Source: CAWCGU01 sp963795195 (GTDB lineage: Bacteria > Actinomycetota > Thermoleophilia > Solirubrobacterales > 70-9). Taken from it: a DNA stretch of 64,000 nt. A program made the position numbers and the translations under genes. Under the pieces are notes generated by a model. It was not told the DNA's origin and did not search any database. It saw only the letters and a program-made list of their open reading frames with translations. Positions 25,221-34,063 of this stretch are shown here, in pieces; positions within the stretch are counted from its first letter, which is position 1; every line of letters starts with the position of its first letter. The stretch spans positions 2,108,001 through 2,172,000 of the forward strand of contig CAWCGU010000006.1 in the NCBI GenBank assembly GCA_963795195.1. Reading direction: 5' to 3'.

Positions 25221-27777
25221 ATGGTCAAGATGAGCGGGTCGTGGAGGGCGACCTTACTCGCGGGCTGCGTGCTCTTCGCAGTCCCGGCAGCGGCGCCGGC
25301 GGCGCAGCCGGACCTCGACCTGCTGGCCGACGCCAACATCCGCTTCGACGGTCAGACCGCCTTCGACCGTGTCGGCGGGTCGGTCGCCGCCGCCGGCGAC
25401 GTCAACGGCGACGGCCGCACAGACGTGGTCGTCGGCGCCCCGGAGGCCGGCAACAACGGGCGTGCCGACTCCGGCTCCGCCTACGTCGTCTACGGCTCGA
25501 GCGCACCAACCGACGTCGACCTGGCGGCGCTGGGCGCAGGCGGCTTCCGGATCGACGGCGCGGCCGCCACCGACCTGGCGGGCTTCTCGGTCGCGGGCGC
25601 CGGCGACGTCAACGGCGACGGCCGCGACGACGTGATCGTCGGCGCTCCATTCGCCGACAACGGCCCCAATAACTCCGGCTCCGCCTATGTCGTCTACGGC
25701 TCTAACCCATCAACCGACGTCGACCTGGCGGCACTGGGGACGAGCGGCTTCCGGATCGACGGCCTGGCTGACAACGACCAAACGGGCTTCTCGGTCGCCG
25801 GCGCCGGCGACGTCAACGGCGACGGCCGCGACGACGTGATCGTCGGCGCCCCGTTCGCCGGCAACAAGGGCCCCCACTCCGGCTCCGCCTACGTCGTCTA
25901 CGGATCCTCAACCACGCCCGCGGCTCCGATCGACCTGGCGGCACTGGGGACGAGCGGCTTCCGGATCGACGGCCAGGCTGACGGCAATAATGCGGGCTTC
26001 TCGGTCGCCGGCGCCGGCGACGTCAACGACGACGGCCGCGACGACGTGATCGTCGGCGCCCGGGACGCCGATAACAACGCCCGCCCCCAATCTGGCTCCG
26101 CCTACGTCGTCTACGGATCCTCGAGCACGCCCGCGGCTCCGATCGACCTGGCGGCGCTGGGATCGGGCGGCTTCCAGATCGACGGCGCCGCCGCAATCGA
26201 CCAGGCGGGCTACTCGGTCGCCGGCGCCGGCGACGTCAACGGCGACGGCCGCGACGACGTGATCGTCGGCGCCCCGGAGGCCGACAACAACGGCCGCACC
26301 GCTTCCGGCTCCGCCTACGTCGTCTACGGCTCGAACACCCCGACGAACCTCGACCTGGCGGCGCTGGGCGCAAGCGGCTTTCGGATCGACGGCGCGGCCG
26401 CCAACGACAAGGCGGGCTTCTCGGTTGCCGGGGCCGGCGACGTCAACGGCGACGGCCGCGACGAGGTGATCGTCGGAGCCACGTTCGCCGACAACAACGG
26501 CCGCGACAACTCCGGCTCCGCCTACGTCGTCTACGGCTCGACCGCACCAACCGACGTCGACCTGGCGGCGCCGGGGACGAGCGGCTTCCGGATCGACGGC
26601 GCGAGCTCGTCACGATGTCGCGGGCTGGTCGGTCGCGGGCGCCGGCGACGTCAACGGCGACGGCCGCGACGACGTGATCGTCGGCGCCCCGAGCGCCGGC
26701 AACAACGGCCGCACCTTCTCCGGCTCCGCCTACCTGATCACGGGCGACAGCGACTCCGACGGGGTGCGAGACGAGGCCGACAACTGCCGGCGCGTCGCGA
26801 ATCCGGGCCAGGCCGACGCCGATATGGACGCAAGCCCCGGCGGCGACCTCGACGGCGGCGACGCCTGCGACACAGACGACGACAACGACGGCGTCGACGA
26901 CGGAGCCGACAACTGCCCGAACGCAGCCAACACCGGCCAGGCCAACAACGACGGCGACTCCCAGGGCGACGCCTGCGACCCAGACGACGACAACGACGGT
27001 GTCAACGATGGCGTTGACAACTGCCCGACCAGCGCCAACACCGGTCAGGCCAACAACGACGGCGACTCCCAAGGCGACGCCTGTGACGCAGACGACGACA
27101 ACGACGGCGTCACCGACGGTGCCGACAACTGCCCAACCACTGCCAACGTCGACCAGGCGAACAGCGACGGCGACGGCCAAGGCGACGCCTGCGACGCAGA
27201 CGACGACAACGACGGCGTCGCCGACGGCGTCGACAACTGCCCGAGCGCCGCGAACCCAGACCAGGCCAACAACGACGGCGACTCCCAAGGCGACGCCTGC
27301 GACCCAGACGACGACAACGACGGCGCCGCCGACGGCGCCGACAACTGCCCGAACGCCGGTAACCCAGACCAGGCCGACTCAGACGGCGACGGACAGGGCG
27401 ACGCCTGCGAGGGGGACGTAGACGGCGACGGCGAACCCGACTCCTCCGACCTCTGTCCGCGAAGCGCCGCAACCACCGCCAACGGCTGTCTGCGGATCTC
27501 GCGCACGATCAGCCTGCGCCGAAGCGCCCAGAGCCTCAGGGGCAGGCTCTCCGCAGCCGAGCCCGCCTGCGCCGAAGACCAGAGCGTCCAGCTCAGAAAG
27601 AAGGCCCGGGCCCCGGGACGCAGCGTCCTGATTGAGCGCACGCAGACCACACCCCGCGGCGGCTACTCGTTCACCAAGCCCGACCGCAAGGGCCGCTACT
27701 TCGTGGTCGTTCGTCGCACGACGATCCCCGGCACCGGAAACTGCTCTTGGGCGCGAAACGCGCTGAGGGTCCGTTGA
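25221..27777 (+). CDS. Secreted FG-GAP beta-propeller plus thrombospondin type-3 repeat protein, copy 1 (frame break near 26616)
   Basis: About 851 aa when joined. A signal peptide (MVKMSGSWRATLLAGCVLFAVPAAAPA) precedes seven FG-GAP units of about 69 residues built on SVAGAGDVNGDGRDDVIVGAP...SGSAYVVYGS, consistent with a seven-bladed propeller with Ca-binding DxNxDGxxD loops. One extra base near 26615-26618 breaks the frame in unit 7; the second frame continues from HDVAGWSVAG through six DNCxxxANxxQxDxDxDGxGDACD calcium-binding type-3 repeats and a Cys-paired C-terminal domain (QSVQLRKKARAPGRSVL) to 27777. The copy at 27789-30335 is intact and has the same plan. A cell-surface or matrix role is likely; no anchor is visible. 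Confidence 0.82.
26642..27111 (+). repeat. 470-bp tract nearly identical to 29200-29669
   Basis: Base-by-base comparison with 29200-29669 (offset 2558) shows only two differences, at 26976 and 26982. The flanks diverge at once on both sides. It covers propeller unit 7 and the first three thrombospondin type-3 repeats, and starts about 25 bp after the frame break of copy 1. This is the pattern of gene conversion or of assembly mixing between paralogues. Confidence 0.9.
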
Positions 27778-27788
27778 GGATCCTTGTG

Positions 27789-30335
27789 ATGAGCAGGGCG
27801 TGGAGGGCGACCTTGCTCGCGAGCTGCGCGCTCTTCGCCGCGCCGGCGGCGGCGACGGCGGCGCAGCCTGACCTGGACCTGCTGGCCGACGCCAACATCC
27901 GCCTTGACGGCGCGGCCGCCTTCAACCAGGCGGGCATCTCAGTCGCAGGCGCGGGCGACGTCAACGACGACGGCCGCGACGACGTGATCGTCGGCGCCCC
28001 GGGCGCCGGCAACAACGGCCGCACCTTCTCCGGCTCCGCATACGTCGTCTACGGCTCGAGCACACCGACGGACGTCGATCTTATGGCACTGGGCGCAGGC
28101 GGCTTTCAGATCGACGGCGCGGCCGCCAACGACCTGTCGGGCCACTCGGTCGCGGGCGCAGGCGACGTCAACGACGACGGCCGCGACGATGTGATCGTCG
28201 GCGCCCCGGGCGCCGGCAACAACGGCCGTGACGCATCCGGCTCCGCCTACGTCGTCTACGGCTCGAACGCACCAACAGACGTCGACCTGGCGGCGCTGGG
28301 CGCAAATGGGTTCCGGATCGACGGGGCGGCCGACTTCGACTTCGCGGGCCGCTCGGTCGCAGGCGCCGGCGACGTCAACGGCGACGGCCGCGACGACGTG
28401 ATCGTCGGTGCCGAAGGCGCCGGCAACAACGGCCGTGACGCATCCGGCTCCGCCTACGTCCTCTACGGCTCGAACGCACCAACAGACGTCGACCTGGCGG
28501 CGCTGGGCGCAAACGGCTTCCGGATCGACGGCGCAGCCGCCATTGACCTGGCGGGCGCCTCGGTCGCCGGAGCAGGCGACGTCAACGGCGACGGCCGCGA
28601 CGAGGTGATCGTCGGGGCCCTGGGCGCCGACAACAACGGCCGCAACGTCTCCGGCTCCGCCTACGTCGTCTACGGCTCGAGCGCGCCGACAAACATCGAC
28701 TTGTTCGGGATGGGCGCAAACGGCTTTCGGATCGACGGCGCAGCCGCCGGCGATCTGGCGGGCGACTCGGTCTCAGGCGCAGGCGACGTCAACGGCGACG
28801 GCCGCGACGACGTGATCGTCGGCGCCCCGAACGCCGACAACAACAGCCGCAATCTCTCCGGCTCGGCCTACCTCGTCTACGGCTCATCGAGCACTCCCGC
28901 GACTCCGATCGACCTGGCGGCGCTGGGCGCAAACGGCTTTCGGATCGACGGCGCGGCCGCCAACGACAAGGCGGGCTTCTCGGTTGCCGGGACCGGCGAC
29001 GTCAACGGCGACGGCCGCGACGAGGTAGTCGTCGGCGCCCCGTTCGCCGGCAACAACGGCCGCTCCGGGTCCGGCTCCGCCTACGTCGTCTACGGCTCGA
29101 ACGCACCAACCGACGTCGACCTGGCGGCGCTGGGCGCAAGCGGCTTTCGGATCGACGGGGTGGCCGCCGACGACGATACGGGCTGGTCGGTCGCCGGGGC
29201 CGGCGACGTCAACGGCGACGGCCGCGACGACGTGATCGTCGGCGCCCCGAGCGCCGGCAACAACGGCCGCACCTTCTCCGGCTCCGCCTACCTGATCACG
29301 GGCGACAGCGACTCCGACGGGGTGCGAGACGAGGCCGACAACTGCCGGCGCGTCGCGAATCCGGGCCAGGCCGACGCCGATATGGACGCAAGCCCCGGCG
29401 GCGACCTCGACGGCGGCGACGCCTGCGACACAGACGACGACAACGACGGCGTCGACGACGGAGCCGACAACTGCCCGAACGCAGCCAACACCGGCCAGGC
29501 CAACAACGACGGCGACTCCCAGGGCGACGCCTGTGACCCCGACGACGACAACGACGGTGTCAACGATGGCGTTGACAACTGCCCGACCAGCGCCAACACC
29601 GGTCAGGCCAACAACGACGGCGACTCCCAAGGCGACGCCTGTGACGCAGACGACGACAACGACGGCGTCGACGACGGAGCCGACAACTGCGCGAGCGCCG
29701 CGAACCCCGATCAGGCCGACGCCGACGGCGACGGCTCCGGCGACGCCTGCGACCCAGACGACGACAACGACGGCGTCGACGATGGCGTTGACAACTGCGC
29801 CTTCACGCCGAACAGCGGCCAGCAAGACAACGACGGCGACTCCGAGGGCGACGCCTGTGACCCAGACGACGACAACGACGGCGTCGACGACGGCGCCGAC
29901 AACTGTCCCATCGCCGCGAACCCCGATCAGGCCGACGCCGACGGCGACGGCTCCGGCGACGCCTGCGAGGGCGACCGTGACGGCGACGGCCAGCCCGACT
30001 CCTCAGACCTCTGCCCGCGAAGCGCCGCAACCAGCGCCAACGGCTGCCCCAGGCTCGAGCGCACGATCAGCCTGCGCCGCAAGAGCCCGAGCCTCAGCGG
30101 CAGGCTCTCGGCAAAGCTGCCCGCCTGCGTCGAGGAGCAGAGCGTCCAGCTGCGCAAGACGTCGCGGGTCCCGGGACGCCACCGCGTCCTCGAGCGCACG
30201 CAGACGAGCGCAAACGGTCGCTACTCGTTCGCCAGGCCCGACACCCGCGGCCGCTACTACGTGGTCGTTCGCCGCACGACGATCCCCGGCGCCGGCAACT
30301 GCTCCCGGGCGCGCGAGGGGCTGAGGCTTCGCTGA
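27789..30335 (+). CDS. Secreted FG-GAP beta-propeller plus thrombospondin type-3 repeat protein, copy 2
   Basis: 848 aa from ATG 27789, with GAGGA 8 nt upstream; it begins 11 nt after the stop of copy 1. Signal peptide MSRAWRATLLASCALFAAPAAATAA. Seven FG-GAP units start near residues 45, 110, 180, 250, 320, 390 and 462. Each carries GDVNxDGRD(D/E)V(I/V)VG and SGSAY(V/L)(V/L)YGS, and the separators repeat TDVDLAALGAxGFRIDGAAA. Type-3 repeats follow (six DNC units ending GDACEGDRDGDGQPDSSDLCPRSA). The C-terminal domain has two spaced Cys (LPACVEEQ and GAGNCSRA) and VVVRRTTIPG. This architecture resembles integrin-alpha/thrombospondin-like adhesins; ligand and anchoring are unknown. Confidence 0.88.
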   Translation: MSRAWRATLLASCALFAAPAAATAAQPDLDLLADANIRLDGAAAFNQAGISVAGAGDVNDDGRDDVIVGAPGAGNNGRTFSGSAYVVYGSSTPTDVDLMALGAGGFQIDGAAANDLSGHSVAGAGDVNDDGRDDVIVGAPGAGNNGRDASGSAYVVYGSNAPTDVDLAALGANGFRIDGAADFDFAGRSVAGAGDVNGDGRDDVIVGAEGAGNNGRDASGSAYVLYGSNAPTDVDLAALGANGFRIDGAAAIDLAGASVAGAGDVNGDGRDEVIVGALGADNNGRNVSGSAYVVYGSSAPTNIDLFGMGANGFRIDGAAAGDLAGDSVSGAGDVNGDGRDDVIVGAPNADNNSRNLSGSAYLVYGSSSTPATPIDLAALGANGFRIDGAAANDKAGFSVAGTGDVNGDGRDEVVVGAPFAGNNGRSGSGSAYVVYGSNAPTDVDLAALGASGFRIDGVAADDDTGWSVAGAGDVNGDGRDDVIVGAPSAGNNGRTFSGSAYLITGDSDSDGVRDEADNCRRVANPGQADADMDASPGGDLDGGDACDTDDDNDGVDDGADNCPNAANTGQANNDGDSQGDACDPDDDNDGVNDGVDNCPTSANTGQANNDGDSQGDACDADDDNDGVDDGADNCASAANPDQADADGDGSGDACDPDDDNDGVDDGVDNCAFTPNSGQQDNDGDSEGDACDPDDDNDGVDDGADNCPIAANPDQADADGDGSGDACEGDRDGDGQPDSSDLCPRSAATSANGCPRLERTISLRRKSPSLSGRLSAKLPACVEEQSVQLRKTSRVPGRHRVLERTQTSANGRYSFARPDTRGRYYVVVRRTTIPGAGNCSRAREGLRLR
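29200..29669 (+). repeat. 470-bp tract nearly identical to 26642-27111
   Basis: Partner of the tract in copy 1; two mismatches in 470 bp, at 29534 and 29540. It lies entirely inside the intact copy. Confidence 0.9.
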
Positions 30336-30375
30336 GGGAGGCGCTTTGGGGCAGCGGCCAAGCCGGACGGCCGGG

Positions 30376-30396
30376 CCGGCGATCGGAAGTCGCCGG
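30376..30396. terminator. Hairpin between convergent FG-GAP copy 2 and P450 genes
   Basis: CCGGCGA (30376-30382) and TCGCCGG (30390-30396) form a perfect 7-bp stem with a 7-nt loop in the 95-nt convergent gap. No T-run on either side. Confidence 0.45.
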
Positions 30397-30430
30397 TTGA
30401 CCGCGCTGCGCCGGGGAGAAGGCGCCGCGC

Positions 30431-31678
30431 TCAGGGAGTCAGCCGCACCGGCAGCGTCTTCAGCTGGTTGACGAACGGCGACTCGGCGTAAAGCGGCCTG
30501 CCGGCGAGCTCCATCGCGGGGAAGCGGGCCAGAGTCTCCTCGAACAGCAGTCTCAGCTCGAGCCGGGCGAGCGCCGTTCCCAGGCAGAAGTGCCTGCCGC
30601 CCGCGCCGAACGCCTGGTGATCGGGGTTGCGCGTGACATCGAAGCGGTCGGGGTCGGAGAAACGGCTCTCGTCGCGGTTAGACGACACGTACCACATCAC
30701 CACCTTCTCGCCCTTGCGGATCTTCTGGCCTCCGATCTCCGTGTCCCGCGTCGCCGTGCGCCGGAAATGGGCGAAGGCGGGGAACATCCGCAGTGACTCT
30801 TCGACGGCGCCCGGGATCAAAGCCGGATCGTCGAGCAGCAGCTGCCGCTGGTCCGGGTTCTCCAGCAGCGCCCGCATGCCGCTGCAGTAGGTCGCCTTGG
30901 TGCTGTCGTTGCCGGCGGCGACCAGCAGGAAGAATCCCATCACGATCTCGTGCTCGGCCAGGCCCTCGCCGTCGATCTGCGCGTTCACGAGCACGCTGGT
31001 CAGGTCGTCGGTCGGCTGCTCACGGCGGGCGGCGATCAGCTTGCCGCAGCGTTCGAAGATCTCGGGCACGTCGCGAGTCATCACGGTCTCGACGCCGTCG
31101 GGATTGAGGTCGGGGTCGCCGGCGCCGAGCGTCGCGTTCATCAGCCGCGCCCAAATCGCGTCGTCCTGCGGCGGGATCCCCATGAAGCTGCCGATCACCC
31201 TCGAGACGACGGGCTGGGCGACGTCGTCGACGAGGTCGCAGGTGTCGCGCCCCTCGAGCCCGTCGAGCACGCCGACCGTGATTGCGCGGATCTCGTCCTC
31301 GTGCTCGGCGATACGTTTCGGAGTGAACCCGCGCTGGAAAAGGGCCTTGTGGCGGTCGTGCTTGGGAGGATCCATGGCGATGAACATCCCCTGGATCATC
31401 TCGAGCGGCATGATCGCGTCGGTGATCGCGGTGACACCGCCGAGCTCGGAGGAGAACGACTGCCAGTCGCGGGTGACGGCGTGGACGTCGTCGGGCCTGG
31501 TCACCGACCAGTAACCCGCCTCGTCGGGGTAGTCGGTGATCCCCGATGACCAGTGCACGGGGCATTGCGCGCGCAGTTCCTTGAACAGTGCGTGGGGAGG
31601 GCCGTCCTGCCAGCGCTCGCGGTCGCCGACGCGCAGCTCCTCGAGGGGTGTTCTCGGTTCCGACAAGACCTCGGTCAA
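30431..31678 (-). CDS. Cytochrome P450
   Basis: 415 aa, normal for a bacterial soluble P450. The I-helix oxygen-activation motif reads VAAGNDSTKATY (near residue 245), the K-helix EESLR near 282, and the heme-thiolate loop FGAGGRHFCLGTALARLEL with the axial Cys near 356. FIAMDPPKHDRHKALFQRGFTP is a typical C-helix region. It is an oxygenase that needs an external ferredoxin/reductase, none of which is in the window. The sequence style resembles the actinobacterial CYP families that hydroxylate fatty acids, steroids or terpenes, but substrate cannot be assigned. The gene begins about 97 nt downstream of the 3' end of ssrA, past its terminator. Confidence 0.92.
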   Translation of the reverse strand: MTEVLSEPRTPLEELRVGDRERWQDGPPHALFKELRAQCPVHWSSGITDYPDEAGYWSVTRPDDVHAVTRDWQSFSSELGGVTAITDAIMPLEMIQGMFIAMDPPKHDRHKALFQRGFTPKRIAEHEDEIRAITVGVLDGLEGRDTCDLVDDVAQPVVSRVIGSFMGIPPQDDAIWARLMNATLGAGDPDLNPDGVETVMTRDVPEIFERCGKLIAARREQPTDDLTSVLVNAQIDGEGLAEHEIVMGFFLLVAAGNDSTKATYCSGMRALLENPDQRQLLLDDPALIPGAVEESLRMFPAFAHFRRTATRDTEIGGQKIRKGEKVVMWYVSSNRDESRFSDPDRFDVTRNPDHQAFGAGGRHFCLGTALARLELRLLFEETLARFPAMELAGRPLYAESPFVNQLKTLPVRLTP

Positions 31679-31744
31679 TGTATCGCACCAACCGAATTCT
31701 TGTCCGACTGGTTAGGGGTTGCCGATTTGCCTCCAGAAACAAAA

Positions 31745-31771
31745 CGGGGCCCATCTTTTGGATGGGCCCCG
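31745..31771 (-). terminator. Rho-independent terminator of ssrA
   Basis: On the minus strand, an 11-bp perfect stem CGGGGCCCATC/GATGGGCCCCG closes a 5-nt loop (CAAAA) and is followed by TTTTGTTT. It starts 4 nt beyond the mature 3' end of the tmRNA. Confidence 0.93.
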
Positions 31772-31774
31772 AAG

Positions 31775-32144
31775 TGGAGGCGGTGGGTATTGCACCCACG
31801 TCCGCGGAGGTTGTCTTGGCATCTCTACGAGCGTTCCCTACGGAGTCTGATCTCGGCGTCCGGTTAGGTCAATCCGAGGGGCACGGCCCCGGCGCCATAC
31901 CTTCCTGAAAATGTCCCCGTCAGGCCGAAGGTGCTGCCGTCTGGGTTAGCCCGCATTCTGAAGCCGCAAACCCGGGACGCGGGCGGCCCGGTGCGACTCT
32001 CTCTACCGCTGTTTAGGCGGCGAGAGCGAATTCATGATCTGAATTCGCAATTAATTGTTCCGGGATTTTTTAACGAGGCCAACCCGGATCCTCGACTCGC
32101 AACACCGAGACGAATCAGCTCCACGTCGAATCTGTTTCGCCCCC
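31775..32144 (-). ncRNA. ssrA: Transfer-messenger RNA (tmRNA)
   Basis: 370 nt. The 5' end GGGGGCGAAACAGATTCGACG matches the tmRNA tRNA-like start and the 3' end reads GTGGG-TGCAATA-CCCAC-CGCCTCC-A; GGGGGCG pairs with CGCCTCC to form the acceptor stem with one G-U pair. The tag-coding segment and a series of pseudoknot-forming GC stems lie between. The CCA end is not encoded (A is followed by CTT), so CCA must be added. The T-loop TGCAATA has G where U/pseudouridine 55 is usual. tmRNA with SmpB frees stalled ribosomes and tags the nascent protein for proteolysis. An excellent terminator follows. Confidence 0.95.
32013..32048 (-). other. tmRNA proteolysis-tag reading frame
   Basis: Twelve codons from the resume codon GCG (32048-32046) to TAA (32015-32013) encode ANSDHEFALAA. 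The C-terminal ALAA is the ClpXP/ClpAP-recognised end shared by bacterial tags. The preceding sequence ACAATTAATT resembles the region upstream of resume codons in other tmRNAs. Confidence 0.93.
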
Positions 32145-32176
32145 AATCTGCTGTCATCAATGATACCGGCCGGGTC

Positions 32177-32914
32177 TCAGCCCTCTGCGGTTTCGCCGTG
32201 CAGGCTGCGGGCGGTGTCCGAGCGGCGAATCGTGCCCTGGTCGGGATTCGTCCCCAGCACGCGGTCGCTAACCGTCTGGGTGATTCCGTGCCAGAAGTGC
32301 TCGTTCTTGAAGTGGTGGAGGCGGTGGTTTTGCCAGATCGCCCGGTAGTGGCGCGAACGCGGCCGGTAGGCGGTGTGGATCAGGAAGTGCACCCACTCGT
32401 AAACGAAGATCAGGATGTAACCGGCGATCGCGGCGCTGATCAGTGCGCCGATCGGGATTGAGCCGGGGAATGGGGCGATCAGCAGCGCGATCACTCCGAC
32501 CGTCACCGGCACGGCGACGAACAGAAGACCCAGGAGCTGCTTCGGACCGAGCAGGATCATGGTCAGATCGTTGGGCCGGCGGTGATGGGCGCGGTGGTCC
32601 CTGGCCGACGGCATCTCGAGCTTGCGCCCGCGGACCTCGACCGGCTTGGCGTGGAGCAGGTAGACGTGGATCGCCCATTCGCCGAATGGGTAGATCGCAA
32701 TCATCGCCGCCGCCGCCGCGAGGTCCGGCCAGCCCAGCGGGTCGTCGATGAGAACCCGCAGCCCCACCGCGACGACCGCCGCCGCGAGAATGAACCAGGC
32801 CGAGGGCTTGCGAGCGAACTCGCGCCACGCCTGGCCGAGGGTCTTGACCTCGCGCCCGTAGCGTGCCTGACCAGGCGCCGGGGGTGATTGCGGAGCGGAA
32901 CTTACGGTCGGCAA
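32177..32914 (-). CDS. Fatty-acid hydroxylase/sterol desaturase superfamily membrane protein
   Basis: 245 aa. Hydrophobic segments lie at about residues 38-57, 65-85, 122-145 and 150-172. The His clusters expected of this di-iron family are present: EWAIHVYLLH, RDHRAHHRRP, WVHFLIHTAYRPRSRHYRAIW and QNHRLHHFKNEHFWHG. Such enzymes hydroxylate or desaturate lipids at the membrane. The start ATG at 32914 faces the lysyl-oxidase-like gene divergently. It ends 32 nt before the ssrA 5' end on the same strand, so tmRNA transcription either reads through from here or starts inside this gene's end. Substrate is unknown. Confidence 0.85.
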   Translation of the reverse strand: MPTVSSAPQSPPAPGQARYGREVKTLGQAWREFARKPSAWFILAAAVVAVGLRVLIDDPLGWPDLAAAAAMIAIYPFGEWAIHVYLLHAKPVEVRGRKLEMPSARDHRAHHRRPNDLTMILLGPKQLLGLLFVAVPVTVGVIALLIAPFPGSIPIGALISAAIAGYILIFVYEWVHFLIHTAYRPRSRHYRAIWQNHRLHHFKNEHFWHGITQTVSDRVLGTNPDQGTIRRSDTARSLHGETAEG

Positions 32915-32970
32915 TTGCGTTCAAGCACAGGCTACCCTTCGCCGCCGACGGGCGTGGCAGGCTTTTTGTG

Positions 32971-33930
32971 GTGAACCGGCTCGACAGAACATCCAGGGCT
33001 GCGGCTCTCGTGGCGCTGACAGGCGCCTGCGTCGCCCTGGTCGCTTCCGGTGGCGCGAGCGCCGGTGCGGGGGGCGCGGCTCGCGCGGATCGCGCTCCCA
33101 CGGCGATCAAGAACCCGTGCCTCGACAGGGAAACCCGCAAGAAGCGCGGGCTGCTGTGCCCGGACTTGCGGATGTCGGTTCCCTACGACATCGTCCGCGA
33201 CGAGACCGCCAGCGGGACACCGATCCTGCGGGCCGCAAACTCGATCAACAGCATTGGCGACGGCCCCGCCGAGCTCCACGGTGAGCGCAGCGGCCGCTAC
33301 ACGATGAACGCCGTCAACCAAATCCACAAGAAAAGCGGGGGGAAGGCGACCTTCAAGACCGGCGCCGAGCTCTACTTCAAGGACGTTCCCGGCCAGGGCC
33401 GCTACTGGAAGTTCAAGGACGCGGCTCGCATGGAGCTTTGGAGGCTCGACTCGTCGGGTGTTCGCAAGAGGCTGGTCAGCGTCGGTCCCAAGCAGATCTA
33501 CTGCCTGCGAGATCTCGCGATCACCAACCCGGAGCTTCCCAACGCGCAGCCGAGCGAGTTCTACCCCGGCTGCAGCCAGAACCCGAACCGCCGGGAGGTC
33601 ACGCTCGGCACCTCCGTCGGTTGGTCGGACGTCTATCCGTACACCTACCACGAGCAGTGGATCAAGATCAACAAGATCCCGGCACGCGGCTGTTACGCCT
33701 ACGTCCACATCGCCGATCCGCAGAACGGGATCCTCGAACTGGACGAGGAGAACAACGAGGCGTCCACGGTCGTCTACCTGACCAAGCGCAGCAAATACAT
33801 CCCGGGCCGCTGCGACGGGGTCACCGACCAAGGCCTGCCGGACGAACAGACTGGTGACGACGACCCGGCGCCCCCCAACGGAGGAACTGGAGGCGGAGGA
33901 GCGACCGGAGGCAGCGGCGGATATCCGTAG
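32971..33930 (+). CDS. Secreted lysyl-oxidase-like protein lacking the copper-binding histidines
   Basis: 319 aa from GTG 32971, which directly precedes a signal peptide (NRLDRTSRAAALVALTGACVALVAS). The mature part follows the bacterial lysyl oxidase layout: CPDLRMSVPYDI, LRAANSINSIGDGPAELHG, MNAVNQIHK, then RYWKFKDAARMELWRL, VGPKQIYCLRDLA, TSVGWSDVYPYTYHEQWIKI and GCYAYVHIADPQNGILELDEENN. In active enzymes the fourth segment reads HxHWH and binds copper; here the three His positions are Gly, Tyr and Lys, so oxidase activity is unlikely. The C-terminus is a Gly/Pro-rich tail. A longer frame from 32863 exists but would precede the signal peptide. Confidence 0.72.
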   Translation: MNRLDRTSRAAALVALTGACVALVASGGASAGAGGAARADRAPTAIKNPCLDRETRKKRGLLCPDLRMSVPYDIVRDETASGTPILRAANSINSIGDGPAELHGERSGRYTMNAVNQIHKKSGGKATFKTGAELYFKDVPGQGRYWKFKDAARMELWRLDSSGVRKRLVSVGPKQIYCLRDLAITNPELPNAQPSEFYPGCSQNPNRREVTLGTSVGWSDVYPYTYHEQWIKINKIPARGCYAYVHIADPQNGILELDEENNEASTVVYLTKRSKYIPGRCDGVTDQGLPDEQTGDDDPAPPNGGTGGGGATGGSGGYP

Positions 33931-34063
33931 GGCCGTGTTGCTGGACGGACCGGGCGGGATTGGCTGACGGCCTGTTGTTCGGGAGGCCCTGTCGCCGGGC
34001 GCCCGCTCCGTGGTTCGTTGCCCGAGATGACGCCAACCGCCCAGTTATGGCACCGTTGCAGCA

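Noticed and set aside
26443..27288. Minus-strand open frames with VVVVC-type hydrophobic sequence, also at 28884-29825
   Set aside because: They are the complement of the Asp-rich type-3 repeats; the Val-rich pattern is what GAC-rich DNA gives on the other strand.
25300..30000. Regular repeats about 207 bp apart that might suggest a satellite or CRISPR-like array
   Set aside because: The units are in frame and encode FG-GAP and type-3 protein repeats; there are no short identical direct repeats with unique spacers.
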